NCBI RefSeq assembly: GCF_001556105.1
Contig: NZ_LSIF01000026.1
Coordinates: 22,405-86,404, forward strand
Length of the DNA: 64,000 nucleotides
Direction: 5' to 3'
Origin: Pseudoxanthomonas mexicana
GTDB lineage: Bacteria; Pseudomonadota; Gammaproteobacteria; Xanthomonadales; Xanthomonadaceae
Shown here: in pieces, positions 37,339 to 46,417 of the stretch
Numbering within the stretch: position 1 is the first letter of the stretch
Layout of the letters: each line of letters starts with the position of its first letter
Translations under genes and position numbers: made by a program
Notes under the pieces: model-generated
Database searches by the model: none
Told to the model about the DNA's origin: nothing
The model's input: the letters and a program-made list of their open reading frames with translations, nothing else

Positions 37339-37788
37339 TCAGGTCAGCTGGGTCGCGTCCTGGGGCGCGGCCAGCCAGCGTTCGATGATGACGGCGGCGG
37401 CGACGGCGTCGAGTGCGACGGCATCGCGCCGGCGCTTGCGGCCTTCGCTGCGGTCCAGCGCGAAACGTTCTGCGGCCTCGACGGAGCTGGTGCGTTCATC
37501 CACCAGCACCACCGGCAACTGGTAGCGCGTACGCAGCTCGCGGGCGAAGGCATGGGCGCGCTTGCGGATCGGCTGGTCGCCGCCGTCGAGCGTCATCGGG
37601 TCGCCGACCACCAGGCCATCGGGTTTCCATTCCGCATGCAGCTTGTCGATCGCCGGCCAGTCGGGCCCGTGCCCGTGCACGTCGATCACCGCCAGCGCCC
37701 GGGCGCCGGTGCCGAAGGCACTGCCCACGGCCACGCCGATGCGGCGCGAACCCACGTCGAATCCCAGTACGGTGCCATCCAGCTTCAT
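37339..37788 (-). CDS. ruvX: Holliday junction resolvase-like protein RuvX/YqgF
   Basis: A 149-residue RNase H-fold nuclease linked to 16S rRNA maturation. It shows LGFDVGSRRIGVAVG, GDPMTLDGGDQP and VDERTSSVEAA. ATG 37788 gives the family N-terminus; a longer reading adds 24 unlikely residues. It lies between yqgE and pyrB. Confidence 0.92.
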   Translation of the reverse strand: MKLDGTVLGFDVGSRRIGVAVGSAFGTGARALAVIDVHGHGPDWPAIDKLHAEWKPDGLVVGDPMTLDGGDQPIRKRAHAFARELRTRYQLPVVLVDERTSSVEAAERFALDRSEGRKRRRDAVALDAVAAAVIIERWLAAPQDATQLT

Positions 37789-37864
37789 GCCCAGTGCCTC
37801 CGTTCGATACGGTCCGCGCCATCCTGCAACGGCGTGCGTGGACACGACGTCGGCGCGCACAGGT

Positions 37865-38431
37865 TCATGCGTGGCCGCTGTAGTCCGTCAGGCGGGTCAT
37901 GTCCACGCCGATCCGCTGCCCCGCCGCCTGCCAGCGCTGCTCCAGCGGCACGGCGAACAGCAGTTCGGCGTCGGCGGGCGCGGTCAGCCAGCTGTTCTCG
38001 CCCAGTTCGTATTCCAGTTGGCCCGCGCCCCAGCCCGCGCAGCCCAGTGCCACCACCACGTTCGCCGGGCCCTCGCCTTCCGCCATCGCTTCGAGGATGT
38101 CGCGCGAGGTGGTCAGGTACAGGCCGCTGGCGACTTCCAGCGTGGACTCCCAGGCGCGCGTACTGTCGTGCAGCACGAAACCACGCTCGGGGTGCACGGG
38201 ACCGCCGGCCAGGACGATCTGCTCGTCCAGGCGCGGGTCGTGCGAGGCCAGGTTCATCTGCCGCAGCACCTCGCCCAGCGTGTACTCCGAGGGGCGGTTG
38301 ACGACCACGCCCATGGCGCCGTCGTCGTCGTGCTGGCAGATCAGGGTGACGGCGCGGGCGAAATTCGGATCGGACAACGCCGGCGAGGCGATCAGCAGCT
38401 GGTTGGCCAGGGGCGTGGCGGCGTCTTGCAT
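37865..38431 (-). CDS. YqgE/AlgH family protein
   Basis: A 188-residue protein with the family blocks [45 protein letters not shown] and [16 protein letters not shown]. AlgH has been linked to alginate regulation, but the biochemical role is unknown. ATG 38431 or 38440 are both possible. It heads the yqgE-ruvX-pyrB unit and diverges from tag. Confidence 0.92.
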   Translation of the reverse strand: MQDAATPLANQLLIASPALSDPNFARAVTLICQHDDDGAMGVVVNRPSEYTLGEVLRQMNLASHDPRLDEQIVLAGGPVHPERGFVLHDSTRAWESTLEVASGLYLTTSRDILEAMAEGEGPANVVVALGCAGWGAGQLEYELGENSWLTAPADAELLFAVPLEQRWQAAGQRIGVDMTRLTDYSGHA

Positions 38432-38499
38432 GGCGACCATTCTAGCCCGCCATCGCGCATGCCGCGCCTGCGCGGACACGCCCGGTCCGCAACACGCCC

Positions 38500-38505
38500 T
38501 AGAAT
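38500..38505 (+). promoter_or_regulatory. Candidate -10 element for tag
   Basis: TAGAAT, 28 bases before the tag ATG, in the gap with the divergent yqgE. No clear -35 box. Confidence 0.4.
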
Positions 38506-38532
38506 CGGGCTTTCCTTCCCAGACACGCGCCC

Positions 38533-39078
38533 ATGTCAGGCTATTGCGACATCGCCCCCGGCCATCCCCTGCACGGCCCCTACCACGACCGCGAATACGG
38601 CTTTCCGCAGCGCGAGGAGGCGGTGCTGTTCGAGCGCCTGCTGCTGGAGATCAACCAGGCCGGCCTCAGCTGGGAGACGATGCTGAAGAAGCGCGAAGGC
38701 TTCCGCGCCGCGTACAGCGGCTTCGACGTGGACAAGGTCGCACGCTACGGCGAAAAGGACCGCGCCCGCCTGCTCGCCGACCCCGGCATCATCCGCAACC
38801 GGCTGAAGGTCGAGGCCGCGATCCACAACGCGCAGGTGATCCGGCAACTACGCAAGAGCCATGGCAGCTTCGCCGCCTGGCTGGATGCGCACCACCCGCT
38901 GCCGAAGGCCGACTGGATCAAGCTGTTCAAGAAGACCTTCCGCTTCACCGGCGGCGAGATCACCAACGAATTCCTGATGAGCCTGGGCTACCTGCCCGGC
39001 GCGCACCGCGAGGAATGCCCGGCGTTCCGCCGTGCCGCCAAGCAGCGCCCGCCGTGGATGGCCGCCGCGGGGCATTGA
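38533..39078 (+). CDS. tag: DNA-3-methyladenine glycosylase I
   Basis: A 181-residue Tag family base-excision enzyme. The zinc ligands are visible: C5 and H18 ([17 protein letters not shown]) and the C-terminal H-x3-C in [29 protein letters not shown] carries the substrate-pocket Glu. It removes 3-methyladenine from alkylated DNA. Confidence 0.94.
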   Translation: MSGYCDIAPGHPLHGPYHDREYGFPQREEAVLFERLLLEINQAGLSWETMLKKREGFRAAYSGFDVDKVARYGEKDRARLLADPGIIRNRLKVEAAIHNAQVIRQLRKSHGSFAAWLDAHHPLPKADWIKLFKKTFRFTGGEITNEFLMSLGYLPGAHREECPAFRRAAKQRPPWMAAAGH

Positions 39079-39136
39079 TCCGGCGCAACACGCGCGCGAC
39101 CCGATGGCCGTATCCTGCGGCGCAACGCCTCCGGGC

Positions 39137-39142
39137 GATAAT
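39137..39142 (+). promoter_or_regulatory. Candidate -10 element for the CoA-transferase gene
   Basis: GATAAT about 31 bases before ATG 39173. It follows the tag stop by 60 bases. The -35 region is weak. Confidence 0.35.
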
Positions 39143-39172
39143 CGACGTTTCGCCCAGCCGATGCCTCCTCCG

Positions 39173-40687
39173 ATGCCCGAAGACCGTATCCGCCACGCCG
39201 GCCTGCGCGGCCGCGTGATCAGCGCCGAACACGCCGCCAGCCTGATCCAGCCCGGCGAGACCGTCGCCATGAGCGGCTTCACCGGCTCCGGCTACCCCAA
39301 GGCGGTGCCGCTGGCGCTGGCGACGCGTATCGAACAGGCCCACGCGGCCGGCATGCCGTTCCAGATCAAGCTGATGACCGGCGCTTCCACCGCACCGGAA
39401 CTGGATGGCGCACTCGCCAAGGCCGACGCCATCGCGCTGCGCATGCCGTTCCAGAGCGATCCCGACGCGCGCAAGCGCATCAACGAGGGCACGCTCGACT
39501 ACATCGACATCCATCTGAGCCATGTCGCCCAGCACGTGTGGTTCGGTTTCTACGGCCCCATCGACACCGCGGTGATCGAGGTGTCGGCGATCCGCGAGGA
39601 CGGCACGCTGGTGCCATCCACCTCGGTCGGCAACAACAAGACCTGGCTGGACCTGGCGAAGAAGGTCATCGTCGAGGTCAACGAGTGGCAGCCCTCCGAT
39701 GTCGAGGGCATGCACGACATCTACTACGGCACCGCGCTGCCGCCGCACCGCAAGCCGATCCCGCTGGAGCACGTGCACGACCGCATCGGCGATACCGCGC
39801 TGCACTGCGACCCGGCCAAGATCGTCGCCGTGGTGCGCACGAACGGGCCGGACCGCAACAGCCCGTTCACGCCGATCGACAGCACCAGCGAACGCATCGC
39901 CGCGCACCTGATCGATTTCCTCAAGCACGAGGTGACGTTGGGCCGCCTGCCGCCGAACCTGCTGCCGCTGCAGTCCGGCGTCGGCAACATTCCCAACGCC
40001 GTGCTCGCCGGCCTGGCGAAGAGCGGCTTCCGCGGCCTGACCGCGTTCACCGAAGTCATCCAGGACGGCATGCTCGACCTGCTGCGCGAGGGCGTGCTGG
40101 ACGTCGCCTCGTGCACCGGCTTCGCGCTGAGCCCGGAAGCGAACGAGACGTTCAAGCGCGACATCGCGTTCTACCGTGAGCGCATCATCATGCGCACGCA
40201 GGAAATGTCGAACCATCCGGAACTGGTGCGCCGGCTCGGCTGCATCGGCATGAACGGGATGATCGAGGCCGATCTCTACGGCAACGTCAATTCCACCCAC
40301 GTGATGGGCAGCCGCATCCAGAACGGCATCGGCGGATCGGGCGACTTCGCGCGCAACGGCTTCATGTCGGTGTTCCTGAGCCCCAGTACCGCCAAGGGCG
40401 GCAGCATCTCGGCGCTGGTGCCGATGGTCAGCCATGTCGACCACACCGAGCACGACGTCTCCGTCATCGTCACCGAGCAGGGCCTGGCCGACCTGCGCGG
40501 CCTCACGCCCAAGCAGCGCGCCCGCCTGCTGATCGCCAACTGCGCGCATCCGGACTATCGCGATGCGCTGCAGGACTACTTCGATCGCGCCCTGCACCAC
40601 AGCTACGGCAAGCACACCCCGCACCTGCTGCCGGAAGCGCTGTCGTGGCACCAGCGCTGGCTGGACACCGGCAGCATGAAGGGCTGA
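39173..40687 (+). CDS. Acetyl-CoA hydrolase/transferase family (succinyl-CoA:acetate CoA-transferase-like)
   Basis: A 504-residue class I CoA-transferase. It has AMSGFTGSGYPKAVPLAL near the N-terminus, LQSGVGNIPNAVL, the catalytic-glutamate region TAFTEVIQDGM, and GIGGSGDFARNGFMSVF near the end. Family members move CoA between acetate and succinate or hydrolyse acetyl-CoA; the exact donor is uncertain. ATG 39161 is an alternative start four codons earlier. Confidence 0.9.
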   Translation: MPEDRIRHAGLRGRVISAEHAASLIQPGETVAMSGFTGSGYPKAVPLALATRIEQAHAAGMPFQIKLMTGASTAPELDGALAKADAIALRMPFQSDPDARKRINEGTLDYIDIHLSHVAQHVWFGFYGPIDTAVIEVSAIREDGTLVPSTSVGNNKTWLDLAKKVIVEVNEWQPSDVEGMHDIYYGTALPPHRKPIPLEHVHDRIGDTALHCDPAKIVAVVRTNGPDRNSPFTPIDSTSERIAAHLIDFLKHEVTLGRLPPNLLPLQSGVGNIPNAVLAGLAKSGFRGLTAFTEVIQDGMLDLLREGVLDVASCTGFALSPEANETFKRDIAFYRERIIMRTQEMSNHPELVRRLGCIGMNGMIEADLYGNVNSTHVMGSRIQNGIGGSGDFARNGFMSVFLSPSTAKGGSISALVPMVSHVDHTEHDVSVIVTEQGLADLRGLTPKQRARLLIANCAHPDYRDALQDYFDRALHHSYGKHTPHLLPEALSWHQRWLDTGSMKG

Positions 40688-40698
40688 AGCAGCGCCTT

Positions 40699-40813
40699 CG
40701 TAGGATGGGTGGAGCCGAAGGCGGCTTTCAACGGCGTTGCCAGTCTACCCATCATCAAGATGCTGGCGAGGTTGCAAGCGATGGGTATCGCCTTCGGCTC
40801 CACCCATCCTACG
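40699..40813. repeat. 115-base inverted-repeat element
   Basis: Perfect 25-base arms (40699-40723 and 40789-40813, beginning CGTAGGATGGGTGGAGCC) enclose 65 bases that hold a smaller TACCCATC/GATGGGTA repeat. It lies between two convergent genes and could act as a two-way terminator. It is MITE-like in form, but I see no target duplication. Confidence 0.8.
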
Positions 40814-40820
40814 TCGTTCT

Positions 40821-41333
40821 TCAGGCGCTACGCTCGACCAGGCGTTGCTGCTTCATCACTCCGAGCACGCGCAGCGCACGCGCCATGAACAGGCCACTGA
40901 ACACACCGTACGTCCCGGAGACCACAACCACCGCCGTCGTCGCATCGAGCACACCAGGCTCGACCGCATGCGCGACCGCCACCGCGTACTTGAAGAAGAA
41001 GATGCCCATCATCAGCGCCAGCGGCAGCCAGCTGCCGGCCACCGTGAACCTCGTCGTCGCCGCGTCGTAGGACGCGCTGCGCGACGGTCCGCGGGCAAGG
41101 CCGATGGCCACCACCGCAGCCCAGGCACAGGCCCACGCGGCCAGCGCCGTGACGTGGGCATCGAAGGTCGACCACACCGAGTACAGCGACCAGGCCAGCA
41201 TGGCGACCGGCAGCACGATCAGCCGGTTGCGCGAGACCTGCCGCGTCCTGCTCTGGACGTAACCGAGGTAGACGAGGCCGAAGAACAGGCCGAAGACCCA
41301 GATCGGGGTGTGCGAGAGGATCTGCGTGATCAC
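40821..41333 (-). CDS. DUF6622-like polytopic membrane protein
   Basis: A 170-residue membrane protein with about five hydrophobic segments. The start is taken as GTG 41333, giving VITQILSHTPIWVFGLFFGL, the usual family opening. An upstream ATG at 41399 would add 22 polar residues before it. Function is unknown. Confidence 0.65.
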   Translation of the reverse strand: MITQILSHTPIWVFGLFFGLVYLGYVQSRTRQVSRNRLIVLPVAMLAWSLYSVWSTFDAHVTALAAWACAWAAVVAIGLARGPSRSASYDAATTRFTVAGSWLPLALMMGIFFFKYAVAVAHAVEPGVLDATTAVVVVSGTYGVFSGLFMARALRVLGVMKQQRLVERSA

Positions 41334-41463
41334 GGAGAGGTTCCTGGTGTTCCGACACCGCGTCGGGCTGGACACATCATCCGTTTGGCGTCCCGACAAC
41401 TTAGGTGCTGGAAGTCACTTCTTTGGCGTGCCGGAGGTCGTGCAGCACGCGCGGCGCCGTGCC

Positions 41464-42144
41464 TCAGACGCCCATATAGCGACCGGGACGGTGGTTGAAG
41501 TACAGCACCAGGTTGAGCACCAGCGCCCCCAGCGCCGACCACGCCACCTTCGACGGCTCGAGGACAGTCAACGCCGCCAGCATGAGGCAGGTATCGAACG
41601 CCATCTGCACCTTGCCCGCACTCCATCCCCTGCGTTGTTGCAGGTAGATCGCGAGGATGCCCAGCCCGCCGAGGCTCGCGCGGTGGCGGATGAAGGACAG
41701 GATGCCCATGCCGACCAGCGCGCCCCCGAACACGGCCGAGTAGACCGGGGTAATGAAGGCGAATTCCGCCAGTCGCGGCAGCATGTCCGCGACGAAACCG
41801 GTGATGCCGACGGCGAGGAAGGTCTTCAGGGTGAACTCCCACCCCATCCTGCGCATCGACAGCACATAGAACGGCAGGTTGACCAGCACGAACAGCACGC
41901 CGAACGGCCAGCCGGTGGCGTAATGCAGCAGCAACGACACGCCGGCCATGCCACCCAGCATCATCCCGCCCGCGGCGAAGATACTCATGCCCAACGCACT
42001 GACCGCCGCCGCGATCGTCAGGCCCTGGATGTCTTCGACCAGGCTGTGCCGCGCACGGCGCACAGGGTGCGGTCGATCAGCACGGTCGGCGTCGCGCGGC
42101 AACGCCGCGTCCGGTTCGGAACGGGAGGAGGTTTGCGGGGGCAC
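41464..42144 (-). CDS. YitT family membrane protein
   Basis: A protein of about 226 residues with five membrane segments: LTIAAAVSALGMSIFAAGG, GVSLLLHYATGWPFGVLFVL (split by a turn), FLAVGITGFVADML, YSAVFGGALVGMGI and LTVLEPSKVAWSALGALVL. It matches the YitT/DUF161 family without the C-terminal DUF2179. The start is uncertain: GTG 42144 is chosen; ATG 42228 is in frame but adds an atypical stretch. Confidence 0.75.
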   Translation of the reverse strand: MPPQTSSRSEPDAALPRDADRADRPHPVRRARHSLVEDIQGLTIAAAVSALGMSIFAAGGMMLGGMAGVSLLLHYATGWPFGVLFVLVNLPFYVLSMRRMGWEFTLKTFLAVGITGFVADMLPRLAEFAFITPVYSAVFGGALVGMGILSFIRHRASLGGLGILAIYLQQRRGWSAGKVQMAFDTCLMLAALTVLEPSKVAWSALGALVLNLVLYFNHRPGRYMGV

Positions 42145-42323
42145 GGCAGGATCCACACCCGGACATGGCCGGGGACACCGGGATTTTCCCACGAAGGCCG
42201 CGCCAGCTGGCATGGACGAAGTGTCCATGCATTTAGCCCGGCGCCTGGGTCGCTACTCACAACGTGGGCTGCGGCCGCAAGACGCAGCGGTGCAAACAGG
42301 GAAAGGGACGCGGCGCGACCCGC

Positions 42324-42779
42324 TCAGGCAGCCGTCGCCGCACCGTAGTGCGCCCAGGCCGGACCGATCACGACGATCCACGTGACGACCAGCAACACAA
42401 GCGTCGTGACCAGCAGGACAAGCGCGAGTACCCACTCCTTGCGGGAGGCAGGCCGTGGCGCTTCCCCATGGCGGTTGGACGAGCGCGTGCCCGGCAGTAC
42501 CAGCAGGACCAGGCTGACGAGCGGCAAGCCGAGCAGCAGTGCGAACCAGCTGGACAGGCCCAGGTCGCGGACCCGGCGTACCGTTGCTACCGCATAGCAT
42601 CCAAGCCCGCCCAGGAGGGAGGCGATCCACAGCGGCCACACGACGCTCATCACCTGGATGACCAGGTAGATGGCGCAGAGCCAGATCAGGTAGCGCAGCC
42701 GTCCGATCCTTCCATACGGCGGACGGGTGGCCGTCGCGTCATGGCGCACTGGCGCCGCCTCTTCGGAAATCCGTGTCAT
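42324..42779 (-). CDS. DUF805-like membrane protein
   Basis: A 151-residue membrane protein with about four spans. The pattern GRIGRLRYLIWLCAIY and VRRVRDLGLSSWFALLLGLP is typical of DUF805 proteins. Function is unknown. It stands alone between the YitT gene and a glutaredoxin-like gene. Confidence 0.75.
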   Translation of the reverse strand: MTRISEEAAPVRHDATATRPPYGRIGRLRYLIWLCAIYLVIQVMSVVWPLWIASLLGGLGCYAVATVRRVRDLGLSSWFALLLGLPLVSLVLLVLPGTRSSNRHGEAPRPASRKEWVLALVLLVTTLVLLVVTWIVVIGPAWAHYGAATAA

Positions 42780-42893
42780 GGCTCCCCTTCCGGCTCTACC
42801 GGCGTCCTCGCCGTTGGCCGGGATGGTAGCGCAGCCCCGGACGGATGCGTGCTGGATCAGGCGTCCGGAGCGACCTGTGCATTCGTTGCCGGA

Positions 42894-43280
42894 TCAATCC
42901 CGGGTCTGGAAGTGGTACGCCACGACATCGGGCGTCGGCCGCATGCTGACTTCCCCGTCCACTTCGACGACAGGGAGCGCATAACCGCGAGGGCCTGCCA
43001 GTCCCGTGCCGTCGAACCTCTCGTGGAATGCGCTGCTCGCATGGGGAAGATCAAGATCGACGTAGGTGACCGGAATGTTGCGGCTCTGCAGGGAGGCGAG
43101 CATCTGCCGGGTGTAGCCACAGCCGTCGCGACCGTAGACCAGGACCGAGTTGCGGGAGGATTCGACGATCGCGGCATCCATCATCGACGCCTCCAGGTGC
43201 GCCTTGATGCGCTTCCAGGCGTGGTGCCCGGCACCCAGTGCCGCCAGGATCGAAACCAGGATCAGGAACGTACGCGACAT
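42894..43280 (-). CDS. Membrane-anchored glutaredoxin-like protein
   Basis: A 128-residue protein. A hydrophobic N-terminus (FLILVSILAALGAGHHAW) acts as anchor or signal. A thioredoxin-fold domain follows with VLVYGRDGCGYTRQM; the active site is CGYT, so only the first Cys (C54) is present. The cis-Pro is in ALPVVEVDG. It could be a periplasmic or membrane-tethered monothiol oxidoreductase. Confidence 0.75.
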   Translation of the reverse strand: MSRTFLILVSILAALGAGHHAWKRIKAHLEASMMDAAIVESSRNSVLVYGRDGCGYTRQMLASLQSRNIPVTYVDLDLPHASSAFHERFDGTGLAGPRGYALPVVEVDGEVSMRPTPDVVAYHFQTRD

Positions 43281-43340
43281 GCTTCCTCCATGAAGTACTG
43301 CTGCATCCGGCCCACGCCTTGGGCCCGCGGTTCACTGCCT

Positions 43341-43370
43341 ACAGAAAAGGGGCGGTCGCCCGCCCCTTCC
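43341..43370 (-). terminator. Rho-independent terminator of pilU
   Basis: A nine-base stem (43347-43355 with 43360-43368, arm AAGGGGCGG) around TCGC. Read on the minus strand it is followed by TTTTCTGT. It lies 24 bases after the pilU stop. Confidence 0.8.
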
Positions 43371-43393
43371 AGTCCTTGAATCCCACGGCCGGA

Positions 43394-44524
43394 TCAGCGG
43401 ACTTCCGCGATCTCCACGCCGTCCAGACCCTGCGCCAGCGTGCGGGCGTCGCCGCCCTGGGCCAGCTTGATGCGCAGGCGCACTTCGTTCTGCGAGTCGG
43501 CGAAGCGCAGGGCGTCCTCGTAGCTGATCTCGCCGGCCTGGTACAGCTCGAACAGGGCCTGGTCGAAGGTCTTCATGCCGAGGTTGGTGGACTCCTTCAT
43601 GATTTCCTTCAGCTTGTGCACCTCGCCGTCGCGGATGTAGTCCTGCACCAGCGGCGTGCCCAGCAGGATTTCCATCGCCACGCGGCGCGCCTTGCCATCC
43701 GGCGTGGGGATCAGCTGCTGTGCGACCACGCCCTTGAGGTTCAGCGACAGGTCCATCAGCAGCTGCTGGCGCCGGTCTTCCGGGAAGAAGTTGATGATGC
43801 GGTCCATCGCCTGGTTGGCGTTGTTGGCGTGCAGCGTGCACAGCACAAGGTGGCCGGTTTCGGCGAAGGCGATGGCGTGATCCATGCCCTCGCGGGTACG
43901 CACCTCGCCGATCATGATGACGTCCGGCGCCTGGCGCAGCGTGTTCTTCAGCGCGGCTTCCCAGCTGTCGGTGTCGATGCCGACTTCGCGCTGGGTGATG
44001 ATGCAGCCCTCGTGCTTGTGCACGAACTCGATCGGATCCTCGATCGTGATGATGTGCCCGGTCGAGTTCTGGTTGCGGTAGCCGATCATCGCCGCCAGCG
44101 AGGTGGACTTGCCGGTGCCGGTGGCGCCGACGAACAGGATGATGCCGCGCTTGGTCATGGCCAGCGTCTTGATGACCGGTGGCAGGTTCAGCTCTTCGAT
44201 GGTGGGGATGCGCGTCTCGATGCGACGCAGCACCATGCCGACCTGGTTGCGCTGGTAGAAGCAGCTGACACGGAAGCGGCCCACGCCGGCCACGCCGATG
44301 GCGAAGTTGCACTCGTGGGTCTTTTCGAACTCCTCGCGCTGCGCCGGCGTCATCACGTTGAGTACCAGGTCGCGCGACTGCTGCGACGTCAGCGGCGTCT
44401 GCGTGATCGGCGAGATCTTGCCGTGCACCTTGATGGACGGCGGCATGCCGGACGTGATGAACAGGTCCGACGCCTTCTGGTGCGCCATCAGCTTGAGGAA
44501 GGAGGTGAAGTCGATGGTGCTCAT
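43394..44524 (-). CDS. pilU: Type IV pilus retraction ATPase paralogue PilU
   Basis: A 376-residue secretion ATPase. Walker A is GATGTGKSTSLAAM, the Asp box IITIEDPIEFVH, Walker B QAPDVIMIGEVR and the His box TLHANNANQA. The C-terminal extension beyond PilT length and VQDYIRDGEVHKLKE are PilU features. It works with PilT in pilus retraction. It lies 63 bases downstream of pilT. Confidence 0.94.
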   Translation of the reverse strand: MSTIDFTSFLKLMAHQKASDLFITSGMPPSIKVHGKISPITQTPLTSQQSRDLVLNVMTPAQREEFEKTHECNFAIGVAGVGRFRVSCFYQRNQVGMVLRRIETRIPTIEELNLPPVIKTLAMTKRGIILFVGATGTGKSTSLAAMIGYRNQNSTGHIITIEDPIEFVHKHEGCIITQREVGIDTDSWEAALKNTLRQAPDVIMIGEVRTREGMDHAIAFAETGHLVLCTLHANNANQAMDRIINFFPEDRRQQLLMDLSLNLKGVVAQQLIPTPDGKARRVAMEILLGTPLVQDYIRDGEVHKLKEIMKESTNLGMKTFDQALFELYQAGEISYEDALRFADSQNEVRLRIKLAQGGDARTLAQGLDGVEIAEVR

Positions 44525-44587
44525 GGCGATGCTCCGGGAGACGGGAGGAGACGCGGGGCGCTCGCGCGGAGCGGCACCCCGTCGCCC

Positions 44588-45625
44588 TTACTCGAACAGG
44601 CGCTTTTCCTTGGCGTATTCCTTGGCCTGCTGGCGCGTGATGAGGCTGCGCTTCACCAGGTCCTGCAGGTGCTGGTCCAGCGTCATCATTCCGTAGTTCT
44701 GGCCGGTCTGGATGGCCGAGTACATCTGCGCCACCTTGTCCTCGCGGATCAGATTGCGGATGGCCGGGGTGCCGACCATGATTTCCCACGCGGCGGTGCG
44801 ACCGCCGCCGATCTTCTTCAGCAGCGCCTGCGAGATGACCGCGCGCAGCGATTCGGACAGCATCGAGCGGACCATCGGCTTTTCGCCGGCGGGGAACACG
44901 TCGATGATGCGGTCGATGGTCTTGGCCGCCGAGCTGGTGTGCAGGGTGGCGAACACCAGGTGGCCGGTTTCCGCGGCGGTCAGCGCCAGGCGGATGGTTT
45001 CCAGGTCGCGCAACTCGCCGACCAGGATGTAGTCGGGGTCTTCACGCAGCGCCGAACGCAGCGCTTCGTTGAAGCCGTGCGTATCGCGATGCACTTCGCG
45101 CTGGTTGATCAGGCACTTCTGCGAGGTATGCACGAATTCGATCGGGTCCTCGACGCTGAGGATGTGGCCGTATTCGTTCTTGTTGATGTGGTCGATCATC
45201 GCCGCCAGCGTGGTCGACTTGCCCGAACCGGTCGGGCCGGTGACCAGGATCAGGCCCTGCGGCTGCTGGATCAGCTCGCGGAACAGCGGCGGGCAGCCGA
45301 GGTCTTCCAGCGTCAGCACTTCCGAGGGAATGGTACGGAAGACGGCGCCGGCGCCGCGGTTCTGGTTGAACGCGTTGACGCGGAAGCGCGCCAGCGACGG
45401 GATCTCGAACGAGAAGTCGACCTCGAGGAACTCTTCGAAGTCGCGACGCTGCTTGTCCGACATGATGTCGTAGACCAGCGCGTGCACCTGCTTGTGATCC
45501 AGCGCCGGGATGTTGATGCGGCGCACGTCGCCGTCCACGCGGATCATCGGCGGCAGGCCGGCCGAGAGGTGGAGGTCGGATGCTTTGTTCTTTACCGAGA
45601 ACGCCAAGAGTTCCGCGATATCCAT
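44588..45625 (-). CDS. pilT: Type IV pilus twitching motility ATPase PilT
   Basis: A 345-residue retraction motor. Walker A is GPTGSGKSTTLAAM, the Asp box ILSVEDPIEFVH, Walker B EDPDYILVGELRD, the His box TLHTSSAAKT, and the diagnostic AIRNLIRE motif is present near the C-terminus. GGGGAAG lies 8 bases before the start. It diverges from yggS. Confidence 0.96.
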   Translation of the reverse strand: MDIAELLAFSVKNKASDLHLSAGLPPMIRVDGDVRRINIPALDHKQVHALVYDIMSDKQRRDFEEFLEVDFSFEIPSLARFRVNAFNQNRGAGAVFRTIPSEVLTLEDLGCPPLFRELIQQPQGLILVTGPTGSGKSTTLAAMIDHINKNEYGHILSVEDPIEFVHTSQKCLINQREVHRDTHGFNEALRSALREDPDYILVGELRDLETIRLALTAAETGHLVFATLHTSSAAKTIDRIIDVFPAGEKPMVRSMLSESLRAVISQALLKKIGGGRTAAWEIMVGTPAIRNLIREDKVAQMYSAIQTGQNYGMMTLDQHLQDLVKRSLITRQQAKEYAKEKRLFE

Positions 45626-45723
45626 GACGCTGCTTCCCCAAGTTGCTGCGAACGAAACTGGAACGTTACTTCCCCGAAGGGCAGTATAGCGCCCTTGCCG
45701 TTCCCGCCAATGGTTGGAAGAAG

Positions 45724-46407
45724 ATGCTCGCCGACACCCTCAGCGAGACCCTGCAACGCCTTGAAAACGCAGCGAATGACGCACATCGGCCAGTGCCCGC
45801 GCTGCTGGCCGTGTCGAAGCTGCAACCTACCACCGCCGTGGCCGCATTGGCCCGCGCCGGCCAGCGCGCGTTCGGCGAAAACTACGTGCAGGAAGCCCAG
45901 GCCAAGATCGGCGAACTGGCCGGCATGGGGCTGGAATGGCATCTCATCGGTCACCTGCAATCGAACAAGGCCGACATCGCCGCGCGCCTGTTCGACTGGG
46001 TGCAAACGGTAGACCGTCACAAATTGATAGGCGCGCTGTCACGGTATCGCCCCACTGACCTGCCGCCGTTGAACGTGCTGATCCAGGTCAACATCGACGA
46101 CGAGGCCAGCAAGCACGGCTGTGATCCGGACGAGATCCCCGCACTGGCCGAGGCCATCGTGGCCGCACCGACCCTGCGGCTGCGCGGGCTGATGGCGATC
46201 CCCGCACCGCATCCGGACCCGGCCGCGCGCGCCGTGGCGTTCAGGCGCATGAAGACCCTGCAGGACGCCCTGGCCGCGCGGTTCCCGGGCATCGATACCC
46301 TGTCGATGGGCATGAGCGGTGATTTCGCCGAGGCGATCGCGGATGGCGCGACGATGGTCCGGATCGGCACAGCGCTGTTCGGCGCGCGACCCGCACACTC
46401 GCCCTGA
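45724..46407 (+). CDS. YggS family PLP homeostasis protein
   Basis: A 227-residue PLP-binding protein (PROSC/YggS). The PLP Lys is in LLAVSKLQP; FGENYVQEAQAKI, WHLIGHLQSNK and LSMGMSGDFAEAI are family blocks. It helps keep free PLP and amino-acid pools in balance. ATG 45724 is used. It is divergent from pilT, as in pseudomonads. Confidence 0.93.
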   Translation: MLADTLSETLQRLENAANDAHRPVPALLAVSKLQPTTAVAALARAGQRAFGENYVQEAQAKIGELAGMGLEWHLIGHLQSNKADIAARLFDWVQTVDRHKLIGALSRYRPTDLPPLNVLIQVNIDDEASKHGCDPDEIPALAEAIVAAPTLRLRGLMAIPAPHPDPAARAVAFRRMKTLQDALAARFPGIDTLSMGMSGDFAEAIADGATMVRIGTALFGARPAHSP

Positions 46408-46417
46408 GGTGTTTCGT

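Noticed and set aside
40699..40813. Insertion sequence
   Set aside because: There is no transposase reading frame inside the 65-base core and no visible target-site duplication.
43238..46012. 924-codon plus-strand open frame opposite pilU and pilT
   Set aside because: Both pilus ATPases are unmistakable on the minus strand; the antisense frame has no recognisable motif.
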